This document shows positions 10,675 through 20,380 of a DNA stretch of 64,000 nt, piece by piece. The position numbers and the translations under genes are program-made. Origin of the DNA: Nymphaea colorata (Eukaryota > Streptophyta > Magnoliopsida > Nymphaeales > Nymphaeaceae); the NCBI RefSeq assembly GCF_008831285.2, contig NC_045148.1, positions 20,763,002 through 20,827,001 on the forward strand, given 5' to 3'. Position 1 is the first letter of the stretch, and the number at the start of each line of letters is the position of its first letter. The notes beneath the pieces are model-generated. The model made no database searches and was not told the origin of the DNA. It saw nothing but the letters and a program-made list of their open reading frames with translations.

Positions 10675-11779
10675 TTCTAGGTTGTGTAATACTTCCAAGC
10701 TTTCAGCAGAATCCCAAAGCCTGCTACGCAGACCGGGCCTCAAAGGACTTTCTTGAACCACGATTTGCCTGCCCATATCTCGAAGCTGGTCATGCATTTC
10801 AAACTCACCACTCTTATTTTTAATTAGAGACTTTTGCAATAAAACTTTGATTGCGATGCTTGGGAAGAAGTGGGAATCTTTCCACATGTGGATAGCTCTT
10901 TCTTTGCCTTTCCCAATGAAAAAGCATGCAATATCTAGAAATATTTGCTTCTCATTCACATCCAATCCATCATAACTTATCTTTAACCTCAGGTGAACGT
11001 CTTTCGATTGATCCCGTTTCAATCGCTCCAGCAGGTCCTCCCATTCTTTAGAGCCATTCTTGTCAAAGAAAAGAGACCCTAAAACTTCAAGTGTCAGGGG
11101 AAGTCCACCAGTAACCCTCACAACCTTCATGGATAAGTCCACATATTTCTCAATTGGTTTGGCAGTTCCAAAGGCGTGATAACTGAACAGCTGAAGGGAT
11201 TCCTTCGGGTTCAATTCTTCAAGTTGGTAGGTCTCATCTTCTTTCAATCCTTGCAAATTCAGTATGTGCTTATTTCTTGTCGTAATGATGATCCTGCTTC
11301 TCGGAGAAAACCAATTCCGTTCACCAGCCAATGCCTGAAGTTGGCTAACATCACTCACATCATCAAGGACAATAAGAACGGTCTTGCTGTGTACTCTTCT
11401 TTTGATTACGTTGATCCCCTGACTCACACTATCTATGGATGTATATTTGTCATGCAGAACCTCAGAGATGAGTTGCTTTTGCAGGGCGACGAGCCCATCG
11501 AATTTTGTCGATGCTTCTTTGATATTTGAAAAGAAGCAACTAGCTTTATATCTGGAAGAAATTCTGTTGTAGACGGCCTTTGCGAGGGTTGTCTTCCCGA
11601 CTCCGCCCATCCCATAGATGCCAACAATTCGAAGGCCAGGGGTATCCACATCCAACAGCTTCATCATGTGATTCACACGAGAATCAAGTCCAACAGGGTA
11701 TTTTGCTACATCCCACACCACCTTGTTGACTTTATCCAAAGCATCCTTGACAATCAACAGAATAATCTTGATTTCTTTC
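10675..11779 (-). pseudogene. TNL1 exon 2: NB-ARC domain
   Basis: The 1105-nt exon has an unbroken frame. In order it shows the P-loop GMGGVGKTTLA, kinase-2 VLIVLDDVSD, RNBS-B SRIIITTR, GLPL (GGLPLTLEVLGS), RNBS-D FLDIACFF and the MHD motif EMHDQLRDMG, all intact. The acceptor is GGCAG|G at 11780; the donor is GAA|GTAAGG at 10674. The upstream intron (11780-13076) carries two extra copies of the acceptor region. On its own this exon looks functional; the gene is broken only in exon 1. Confidence 0.92.
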
Positions 11780-11880
11780 CTGCCAAAAAGCAAAGAACAG
11801 AATAATCTTGCCTTCTTTCCTGCCAAAAAGCAAAGAACAGAATAATCTTGCCTTCTTTCCTGCCAAAAAGCAAAGAACCA
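11761..11880. repeat. Three tandem 40-bp units spanning the TNL1 exon 2 acceptor
   Basis: Three head-to-tail 40-bp copies (11761-11800, 11801-11840, 11841-11880) are nearly identical; unit 1 differs by two bases near its middle. Each contains, on the minus strand, a pyrimidine-rich tract and GGCAG|GAAAG acceptor. Only the innermost acceptor (exon start 11779) keeps frame with the TIR exon; the others (11819 and 11859) add 40 or 80 nt. TNL2 has a single copy. Confidence 0.95.
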
Positions 11881-11981
11881 AATGCTATGCCACATGGGTC
11901 CCCACCGAATAGAATAGAACCAAATGCTATGACACATGGTGCGGGGTGCAGGTGCTGGTGTGGATACCAGTTCGAGCTCCA

Positions 11982-12003
11982 ATATATATATATATATATA
12001 TAT
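11982..12003. repeat. (AT)n microsatellite in TNL1 intron 1
   Basis: About 11 AT units lie in the intron between the TIR and NB-ARC exons. Confidence 0.95.
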
Positions 12004-13076
12004 TGTTATTTGTTATATAATTAGTTTTTTTTGTCTATATTTCTAACTTTCTTTTGTCAAGGTTATATATCAATGAAAACTCAACAAAAACTCATTTTAC
12101 GTCGGCCGCACCAACACAAGCACCCACACCGATGCGGGTGCCCGAGTGACTAAGACCAAATGCACAAATATAAGGGGCATTTGCAAGAAGAAAAATTAAT
12201 GGCAGAGAAGAAACCAGAGCTAATGGAAAACAAAAGAATTGCCCAGATAGGGACTGTCAGCCAACAGAATAAAAGGTTTCAGTCCACTCTCCCCATAATG
12301 AACGTGAAAGCTCTCAGTTTCATCTCTTACATTCACTTCATCCTTTATAGTGGATGCCAACAACAATTTTTAGCCAAGTATTATACCCACAAGTGCCTTC
12401 AAATGAGCTCTTTCTCCACATTAAGGCCTTCAAATAGGTGCACCTTTCGCAAATCTAACAGCTTCAATCAAGTGCAAATTTTTTAAAAAGTTCACCATAT
12501 ACTGTGGATTTCACAAGTTCGGTGAACTAAGAACTGACACACAATAAATAATTTTCTGACATATAATTCACCTTTTACATGCCGAATAAATATTTTAGTT
12601 CGGTGCATTTTTTAAGAAACTACTTTCGTGGATGTAAATCTAAATGTCTGAAAACATTAAAACATATTTTTCCAATAGATTGCCGTGACTGTATCAGACT
12701 CTTTTTTACACTTAGTTATGATTTATAATATTCAAAAAATGGTTTTTATCCACAACGCAGTCCAAATAAATTGGTCCAGATTTTCAGGATTTCAACACCG
12801 AGCTGTAAACTGCATACCTACGACTAGAATTTTGAATTGTAAACTGATTTGAGAAATGCAAACTATAAAATTGTGAGATGACAGAGAACCCAAACTGTTC
12901 TGAATTGAGAGACTGGGAGAGATTGCGTTGCACCAAATCTGCTGTCAATTCAAAGAGGGAGATCAGAAGACTCAAGGGGGGCCAGCCCCCGGAGAAATCA
13001 AAATAAACAAAGGTAGGAACTGTTCACCCTGCCCGCTCTGTATTTTATTTATATTACCAAAGGAGAGAGAGCATAC

Positions 13077-13136
13077 CCTTCAGCTTCGGTCTTCATATCG
13101 TATCCCTTGATTTCCCCTGCTTCTTTAAGAGCATCC
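13077..13136 (-). pseudogene. TNL1 exon 1, 3' part, severed by the copia element
   Basis: These 60 bases encode ALKEAGEIKGYDMKTEAEG, the end of the TIR exon, and match TNL2 (ALREVGETKGYDMQTEADG). A GT donor follows (GG|GTATGC, phase 2), as in TNL2. The piece is joined to the left end of the copia element through the CATCC target duplication (13132-13136). Confidence 0.9.
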
Positions 13137-13604
13137 TGTAAGATCATTTGGTGGGCCGACATATGTCTATGAGGAATTTCAGACATTATGGCTGTCTTAA
13201 CGTAAATATCCGCTTAAGTGATTGCATTTTGGGATATTACGTCATTTTAGATGGTATGGGGTAATTTTGAAATGTGTAGATACCAGTACGCAATTACGGA
13301 CTCTTTGATGGGTTGAATCCGTAATTGTCCTCATTATATAATGGTAGTGGTCCCTGGGGTCGTGCGAACAGTTGCTTTTGGTTTCTAGGGTTTTCTCTTC
13401 CCCATCTGAGATAGACCTCACGCGCACCGCACGTACACTGGAAGACACTGCTGCGATCTTCCCGTGCACCAGATCAGATGGATTCAGGTACGCTTCCGCT
13501 TCAGTTTAAAGTTTCGTTTATTTCAATGATTTAGCATGAGCATGATCCTGTTTAGGGTATATACGTTTGGTTTTGTATATGCGATATGGGGAGAAATCCC
13601 AACA
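13137..13604 (+). repeat. 5' LTR of the copia element
   Basis: 468 bp, from TGTAAGATCATTTGG to GAGAAATCCCAACA. It is bounded on the left by the CATCC duplication and on the right by the primer site. Confidence 0.97.
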
Positions 13605-13606
13605 TT

Positions 13607-13619
13607 TGGTATCAGAGTC
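13607..13619 (+). other. Copia primer-binding site
   Basis: TGGTATCAGAGTC follows the LTR after two bases and matches the plant tRNA-iMet primer site apart from a T near its end. Confidence 0.9.
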
Positions 13620-13799
13620 TATGCTTGTTGTTGAATCGTTGATTTTTTGGCGTTCTTCCCATTTGGATGTTCCTTTCCTTCGACTGCAATTTTTGGTTTT
13701 CAAAAAAAAAAAAAAAAATTTAGGGTTGAGGGCGTGCGACGGAAGATGTCGGGCTTCCGTTGCAGCATCAGGAGGACGAGGCGTGGACAAGGGGACGGC

Positions 13800-14345
13800 C
13801 GGATCGGCGGCGTCCATCGCTGGTAGGCGACGGCAGGCTTCCGGCAGTCGTGAGGAAACCCCGACGGCGGACACCCACGCTGTGGGTGGCCTGCGGTGCC
13901 CTCTGCGCCTCAGATGCAACCGTAAGGCGAAGGAACAGGAACGGGCAGAAGGGGATTCAGGCTAGGGCATCGATTTCCGGCGGTCAGGCAGGCGTCGGCC
14001 GGCCCTTAGGCGATGGCCGGACGTCCGCGTCCTAGCGCGACACGCCGGCAACCACCCACGCTGTTGGGTGGCCTGCCGGTGGTTTTCTGGCTGCCGTTTC
14101 AACCGCCCAAAACCAGAAAAGGGGCAGATTTGCAATCGAGAAAACCAGGACCGATTCAGACCGGTGTTGGGCGGGCGATGGCCAGCATCGCAGCGGCGAC
14201 GGCCGGCCGTCGAGGTGGCACCCGCCGGCGGCCACCCACGCAGTTGGGTGGCCTGCCGGAGGATCACCACCGCACTCCTGCCGTTCGGCAGGCAAGCGGT
14301 GGAGACGACGCCCGCGACCGCTCGCGCGGTCGAGCGAGCGGTTCG
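13800..14345 (+). repeat. GC-rich island with three ~180-bp diverged repeats, each with a hairpin
   Basis: In an otherwise AT-rich element, about 13720-14385 is strongly GC-rich and lies between two A-runs (13701-13716 and about 14388-14404). The palindrome CACCCACGCTGTGGGTG and its variants recur at 13872-13888, 14044-14080 and 14224-14259, about 180 bp apart. The second and third have longer stems (GCCGGCA...TGCCGGT type). Sequence around each hairpin is also loosely similar (GGCGATGGCC). It lies in the untranslated leader before gag, so a packaging or RNA-structure role is conceivable but not shown. Confidence 0.75.
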
Positions 14346-14454
14346 GTCCGGGTCGGGTCGTGACAGACCCGATTCGGATCCATCAGTTTAAAAAAAAAAA
14401 AAAATCATTTTGCCGCGCTCGCCCGCCCGCCTGCGTGCTGTGTTCGGTTTTTGG

Positions 14455-14860
14455 ACCGGGTCGGGTTTAATTTTATAGAAACGGTTCATTTTTTAAACCG
14501 GTTTTGGAAAAGACTCGAACCGGTTCATTACGATTCAGAACCGATTCAATCCGATTCAGACCGGTTGGGACCTTTCAGATCCGATTCGAACCATTTTGGG
14601 ACCGGTTCATTCATTTCAAAACCGATTCGGACCGATTCAGGGCTTTTCAGAACCGGTTCATTCAGTTTTAGAACCGATTCTAGCATTTCAGAACTGATTA
14701 AGTTGATTTTCGAACCGATTCGGGCATTTTCAGACCGGTTCATTGAGTTCGGAAACTGTTTTTGGCCAATTTTAACCGGTTCAGTGGGTTTTAGAACCGA
14801 TACGGTCTAATTTTGACCGGTTTGTCCAATTTTTAGACCGGTTCAGCTCTATTTAGGGTA
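14455..14860 (+). repeat. Degenerate minisatellite in the copia leader (ACCGATTC/ACCGGTTC)
   Basis: Short units alternate between GAACCGATTC and GACCGGTTCA with T-rich spacers across about 400 bp. The open frame covering it (14451-14810) is a by-product of the repeat and has no family resemblance. Confidence 0.85.
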
Positions 14861-15637
14861 ATGTGGGTGTTCTAGTTGCGGTTTAAGAATGATAAGGGCC
14901 ACTTTAAGGCCGATTCAGTGGTTCTTGACCCACTTAAACACAATTATGGTATCGGTTTATAAAATTTTGGACTCTTTTGGGCCCATATCATTGAATCATT
15001 TGGTTTTGGATTTAATGTAGGGCAAATTTGTATGTAATTTGGTTTATGCATCAGGTTTTGGATTCAATGAATGACAAATTTTGTATGTAAATTTTAATTC
15101 ATGTATCATGTTTTGCATGTTATTAAAATTATGGGTGTACTTTAGATGAATGTTTGGATTATGAATTTTGATCTTTGGCCATGTCTGTTGTTTTAAATGA
15201 GTACGTTTGTACTTTATGTCGCCAAAGTGACCTCTGTTGTACGAATTTGCTTGTTTTAAACATTAGATGATAGTATACTTGATCCATGCGGACAATGATC
15301 AGCCCAAAGGATGATTGTTGTTTGGTCAGGTTTAAGTATACAGGACAATGAATATGTGATAATTTTTTCAGGTTTCCATGTGAATAGCGAGTCAATCCAA
15401 AGATAGGCTCGTTGTTTGACAGGGTTAATCATCTATATTCATTGTTGACCAAGAATACCACTTGCAGTTAGTATTTCAATCCAAAGATTGGATATTAATG
15501 TTGCACCGGTACCTTGTGATGGGATTCAGGCCATTGTATTTAAATTCATTTATATTTGTTATTTCATCTTTGTACATGTATTGATTGTGAGCATGTTTGG
15601 TATTTTTGTTGTTCTTTGTACAGTGGGTTCTGCTTCT

Positions 15638-16635
15638 ATGATATCTGCAAATTTGAGTACTGTTCCTGAGTTAAATGGTTCGAATTTTAAGGACTGGAAA
15701 GAAACTGTTATGATTGTTCTGGGTTGTATGGATCTTGACCTTGCATTTAGGGAGTTGTGCCCACCTCATCCAACAGATCAAAGTTCCCATGAGGATAAGC
15801 GGTACTTTGAACGGTGGGAACGCTCAAACCGCATGTGTCTAATGATTATGAAGAGGTCAATCCCAGAAAATTTTAGAGGCTCTATTACTGAAAAGGCTAG
15901 TGCCAAGGCGTTCCTTGAAGAGATTGAAAAACGTTTTGCTAAAATGAAAAGACTGAAACAAACAGTCTTTTGAGTAAACTTGTGATGCTGAAGTATAAAA
16001 ATAAGGGGAACATACGGGAGCACATTATGGAAATGTCTCATCTTGCTTCAAAATTACAGGCGCCAGGTCTGAGGTTACCCGAAGACTTTATAGTGCATAT
16101 GGTTCTTCTTTCTCTTCCACCACAGTTTGGACAGTTTAAAGTTAGTTATAACTGTCAGAAGGAGAAATGGACTCTTAATGAGCTCATTTCGCACTGTGTG
16201 GAAGAAGATGAGAGATTGAAGCATGATAGGATAGAAAGTGCTCACTTGGCTACTACGCCTAAAAGTAAGAAAAGGAAGGCTATTAAGGAAATTGCAATTG
16301 ATCACGCATCCATTAAGAAACAGAAGAAGCATAAGGAAGGCAAATCAAGCTGCTTCTTTTGCAAGGATGAAGGTCATATGAAGAATGATTGTACTAAGTA
16401 TCACGCATGGCGTGAAAAGAAAGGTACGATTCTTACTTTGGTTTGTTCTGAGGTTAATTTAATTTCAGTACCAAGGCACTTGTGGGTAGATTCAGTTGCT
16501 ACTACTCACATAAGTGTTTCTGTGCAGGGCTGCCTAAATTGTCGGACGCCAATTGATGCTGAAAGATTCATCTATGAGGGCGATGACATGAAGGCGAAGA
16601 TTGAAGCCATAGCAGATTTTTTGAGTTATTGTTAA
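15638..16635 (+). pseudogene. Copia gag and start of protease, frameshifted
   Basis: From ATG 15638 the frame reads MISANLSTVPELNGSNFKDW, the typical copia gag start. It shifts after ...EEIEKRFAK because an A appears to be missing in the run at 15941-15944; the downstream frame carries LLSKLVMLKYKNKGNIREH on. A zinc knuckle CFFCKDEGHMKNDC and a protease-like WVDSVATTH follow. The catalytic motif is normally Asp-Ser-Gly, so the Gly is replaced by Val here. The frame stops at 16635. Confidence 0.88.
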
Positions 16636-16639
16636 AGAC

Positions 16640-17100
16640 TGGTTGTTATTTGAATTTGATAGAAACTTATGTAATACCGCCTTTTAGACGGAATTTGGTT
16701 GTTATTTCCTTACTGAACAAATTTGGTTATTATTGTTCATTTGGAGGAAATAAATTTAAGTAGTTTCTGCATTCAAATTTGAATTCTACTGGTTCTTTGT
16801 CTAGTAGCGATAACCTTTATTTGTTTGATACGGTTGCTTCATATAATGAAACTTTGCATGTTACGTTTAGTGGTACTAAAAGAAAATTAGCCAAAGAGAA
16901 TTCTGCTATGTTATGACATTGGCGCTTAGGACATATCTCTGAAAAGATAATATAAAGGCTTATGTCAAAAGGAATTCTTGAGTCCCTTGATTTTGCAAAC
17001 TTTAATATCTGCACTGAATGTATAAAGGGAAAATGAACAAACATTAAGGGGTATAAGTTTTATTTAATCCATTCAGTAAGTCTTTCTTTGAAAGGGAAAC
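16640..17100 (+). pseudogene. Copia GAG-pre-integrase remnant; integrase core deleted
   Basis: Pieces in several frames resemble the zinc-binding region before integrase: WRLGHISEKI, then LMSKGILESLDF and CTECIKGK. Almost nothing of the DDE integrase core follows before reverse-transcriptase sequence begins near 17260, so the element lacks integrase. Confidence 0.7.
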
Positions 17101-17249
17101 ACTCATTTCTTTGAGGATATTGAGTTTGGGAGGTGATCAGGTTATGAACATTGTTTTTTGAAGAGGGACCTGAGTCCACTCTATTCAGAAGAAGGCAATG
17201 ATGTCGATCTCCATACTGAAGAACAAACTCAACAACCTCAAGAAAATTA

Positions 17250-18290
17250 AGTAGAGGTGTCACTAAGGAAATCCATATATGGACTAAAGCAAGTTTTCCA
17301 GTCAATGGTATTACAAACTTCATCAAGTTATAGTTTCATTTGGTTTCGAAATTAATATGGTTGATAAATGTGTATACTAAAAGTTCAGTGGGGGCAAATT
17401 TATCTTTCTAGTTTTATATGTCGATGATATATTGTTGGCAAGTAATGATGTTGGCATATTACATGAAACTAAGATTTTTAGTCAACAAAGTTTGACATGA
17501 AGGATCTTGGTTGTGCATCTTTTGTATTGGGGATCCAAATATTTTGAGATCGTTCTCGAGGTATTCTTGGATCATCACAAAAGACCTACATTAATAAGGT
17601 GCTTCAGCGATATGACATGAAGGATTGTAAACCATGAAAGACTCCAGTTGCTAAAGGAGACAAGTTTAGTCTCAAACAGTGCCCTAAAAGTAAAATCGAA
17701 TCTAAAGAAATGGAAAGGATTTCCTATTTGTCTGTTGTGGGAAGCCTTATGTATGTTCAGGTTTGTACTCGTTTGGATATTGCATTTATCATTGGAATGT
17801 TAGGCAGATACTTAAGTGATCCTAGTATGGGTCATTGGAAAGCAGCCAAAAGAGTTTTGAGGTACTTAAAAAGAACATAAGATTTTATGCTCACATACAG
17901 GAAGTCAGACCAGTGGGAGATCATTAGGTATTCAGATTCTGACTTTACTAAGTGCCAAGATCATGGCATTCAATCAGGTTTTGTGATTGCAGAATTTTGT
18001 CACGAGGCTGCGCATTATGTATGATATAGAAATACCACTAAGGTTGTTGTGTGACAATAATTCAGCAGTCATGTACTCTTATAACAGCCACAGTTTGTCA
18101 AAGTCGAAGCACATCGACATTAAGTTTTTGGGCTGTTAAAGAGGGGATACAGAATGGTCAGGTGTCTTTAGAGCATATTGGGACAAACTCTATGATTTGC
18201 GGATCCGCTTACCAAGGGTTTAACACATAAGGTCTTTCACGAACATGTTGTTCATATGGGGGTGTTATCCTTGGATGATGTGCTGGTTTA
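17250..18290 (+). pseudogene. Copia reverse transcriptase and RNase H remnant
   Basis: Readable segments in shifting frames include RKSIYGLKQ, the catalytic LYVDDILLASND (YVDD at 17417-17428), SYLSVVGSLMY, GHWKAAKRVLRYLKRT, then RNase H pieces (YSDSDFTKCQDH, DNNSAVMYSYN, SKSKHIDIKF) and the usual copia end LEHIGTNSM...FHEHVVHMG. Multiple stops and frameshifts rule out a product. Confidence 0.85.
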
Positions 18291-18685
18291 GTGGGAGTTT
18301 GTATTTTGTTTGCTCTTATGTATGGACACATATTCAGTTTTCTGCAGAATAAAGTTTAAAGTTCTTTGGTTCCATTCTGTGTTTATGTTTTGATCTCCAT
18401 AAGGTTTTAAAGTTGGACCAGTTGAGAATAGACATGTTGTAATCACATTACATGTAATTCTCATGCTATACATCCATATCAGATCTATGTCATTGATTAT
18501 GTTAACATTTGTGATCATTGAAGGTTTAGCTAATTTTTATTATAGCGAAAGCCGCTTTGGTTCTGTGTTGATATGGTCATGGACGAGATTGGTGAAAATG
18601 ACGTTTATAAGATAGCAATTATGAGCTCCTAAGGTTTTATGTAATGTCTGAATGTATTAAGACATATTTGGCCCAAGTGGGAGAT

Positions 18686-19153
18686 TGTAAGATTATTTGG
18701 TGGGCCGACATATGTCTATGAGGAATTTCAGACATTATGGCTGTCTTAACGTAAATATCCGCTTAAGTGATTGCATTTTGGGATATTACGTCATTTTAGA
18801 TGGTATGGGGTAATTTTGAAATGTGTAGATACCAGTACGCAATTACGGACTCTTTGATGGGTTGAATCCGTAATTGTCCTCATTATATAATGGTAGTGGT
18901 CACTGGGGTCATGCGAACAGTTGCTTTTGGTTTCTAGGGTTTTCTCTTCCCCATCTGAGAGAGACCTCACGCGCACCGCACGTACCCTGGAAGACCCTGC
19001 TGCGATTTTCCCGTGCACCAGATCAAATGGATTCAGGTACGCTTTCGCTTCAGTTTAAAGTTTCGTTTATTTCAATGATTTAGCATGAGCATGATCCTGT
19101 TTAGGGTATATACGTTTGGTTTTGTATATGCGATACGGGGAGAAATCCCAACA
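18686..19153 (+). repeat. 3' LTR of the copia element
   Basis: 468 bp, preceded by the purine-rich AAGTGGGAGA and followed by the second CATCC. It differs from the 5' LTR at about 10 positions counted by eye, mostly in the second half. Confidence 0.97.
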
Positions 19154-19158
19154 CATCC

Positions 19159-19880
19159 CTCTATGCCTTCACCTTCTTCTTGTCCAATCCCTCATCCTCT
19201 TCATATCTCTTGAAGGCTGCTTCAAATGGTCCCTTTTGGTTTCTGACTTCCCTTGGTTCAACGTCATAGAACACAGGAAGCATCAATTTTTTGCATTTTA
19301 CCATCTTGGCCATCTCATCAAGGCAGGATCTGCACTCCGCGTAGCCTTTGGAGAAGATAGGTATGAAGACCACCGCGCTGTTCATGGCCTCAAATGCCTT
19401 CTCACTCATATCTCCTGCTGTGTTCAACATCTCTACATCGGTATGCATGAGGAAAGCACGTGCATCCCTCTGCTTGAGTGCCTCGTGGAGTTGCCAAGAG
19501 AAGCCACTGGCTGTGTCTTGCCATCTGAAGCTGATGAACACTTCAAACTCAAGCCGACCACCGGCCCCATCCCCTGATGCTGAAGAAGACACCGAGCGTT
19601 CCTCACCTTCATCTCTCGCAACGGTTGCAGCTGAAGACGGCGACCTAGAAGATGCGGGGGGATCCTCAACTTCATCCCTATTTACGTTTGTATCTGAAGA
19701 TAATCCTGCAGGTGCAGAAGACACCCAAATCTCCTCCGTCTCTTCCCTCCCATTGTTTTTAGCAGCAGCTGTTCTTCTCTTCCTCCTCCTCCTTCTAAAT
19801 CTCCATACTACGATTGCTGCTGCTACGACCACCGCTGTTACCAGCATTACAATCATAAGCATTTTTCTTGTTGGAGACAT
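19159..19880 (-). pseudogene. TNL1 exon 1, 5' part: membrane anchor and TIR domain
   Basis: I chose the ATG at 19880 because it puts a hydrophobic helix at the N-terminus (MLMIVMLVTAVVVAAAIVVW, residues 7-26) followed by an Arg/Lys cluster. An in-frame ATG at 20165 would add about 95 low-complexity residues. A Ser/Glu-rich linker (about 37-110) leads to the TIR domain (EFEVFISFRWQD, PIFSKGYAECRSC, LPVFYDVEP). The catalytic glutamate is present in CLDEM (Glu189). The frame stops at codon 240 (TAG, 19161-19163). The rest of the TIR end lies across the copia insertion. Confidence 0.85.
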
Positions 19881-20175
19881 GGAGAGCCGCCTCCTCTCGA
19901 GTCTCTTCCCCTCGCAGCGGTCCTCTCTCGCACACCCTCTGTCTCTCTCTCTTTCTGCTTGTGTAACATCCGCATATAATTCCTCTTCGATTAAGAAAAC
20001 GAATCCTGGATAGTTTTCCTCAACGACGTTACCAGAGAAGAATAAAGTAACTGTATGCCTGGAAAGTGATGGAACCAGACATATTTGCCGAAGTTCCAGA
20101 TAAAGCATCTGCCGTGGCTGGCCAATGTAGTTGCTTCTTCCTTGTAGTGCCTGCCTCATGTTCATTTTCTCTCAT

Positions 20176-20176
<1 letters not shown>

Positions 20177-20206
<30 letters not shown>
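20177..20206. repeat. (CT)n microsatellite upstream of TNL1
   Basis: Fifteen CT units lie about 300 bp upstream of the chosen TNL1 start codon, probably in its 5' leader or promoter. Confidence 0.95.
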
Positions 20207-20211
<5 letters not shown>

Positions 20212-20220
20212 GCTACATTT

Positions 20221-20380
20221 GAGATATAGCCAATAATGGTTGATGATTACAAAATCATGTCCTCTTCCAGATTCCAGGAACAGCCAAAAATGGTGGAAGA
20301 TTACAAGATTATATCCTCTCTCTCCAACTTCAAGAAGCAGCCAATATTGGTTGAAGTTCACAGGATTGCGTCAGGAGCTT
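20221..20380. repeat. Three degenerate ~55-bp tandem repeats upstream of TNL1
   Basis: The core AGCCAATAATGGTTGAAGATTAC recurs in variant form at about 20228, 20282 and 20339 (period 54-57 bp). An antisense ORF over it simply reads the repeats (NQYWLLLE, HFWLFLE, HYWLYLK). Confidence 0.75.

Larger units (their letters stand above)
13137..19153 (+). mobile_element. Ty1/copia retrotransposon inserted in the TNL1 TIR exon
   Basis: The 6017-bp element has two 468-bp LTRs, a tRNA-iMet-type primer site, a polypurine stretch before the 3' LTR and a perfect 5-bp target duplication, CATCC (13132-13136 and 19154-19158). The order gag, protease, (integrase), reverse transcriptase, RNase H identifies Ty1/copia. 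It lies antisense to TNL1. The coding part is frameshifted, has stops, and lacks most of the integrase. By eye I count 10 substitutions between the LTRs (about 2%), so the insertion is fairly recent. Mobilisation was probably in trans by a complete relative. Confidence 0.97.
8006..19880 (-). pseudogene. TNL1: TIR-NBS-LRR-C-JID resistance gene, disrupted
   Basis: TNL proteins are intracellular immune receptors. The TIR domain makes NAD-derived signals, the NB-ARC domain is the nucleotide switch, and the LRR and C-JID recognise ligand. Five exons on the minus strand: TIR (19880-19159 continued at 13136-13077), NB-ARC (11779-10675), linker and first LRRs (10142-9855), main LRR exon (9747-8470) and C-JID (8380-8006). 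All junctions have GT-AG ends and compatible phases. The ancestral reading frame would encode 1275 residues. Two lesions break it: a 6.0-kb copia element within the TIR exon, and a TAG at 19161-19163 where the family and TNL2 have Trp. With one CATCC copy and the element removed, the exon is 782 nt, keeping the phase needed by the next exon. It is a tandem paralogue of TNL2. Confidence 0.9.

Noticed and set aside
14451-14810. ORF of about 119 codons in the copia leader.
   Set aside because: It is a direct reading of the ACCGATTC minisatellite, and it lies upstream of the real gag.
19881-20165. Longer TNL1 start at 20165.
   Set aside because: It would add 95 residues encoded by repeat-rich leader sequence and move the hydrophobic anchor inward; 19880 is more plausible, though not proven.
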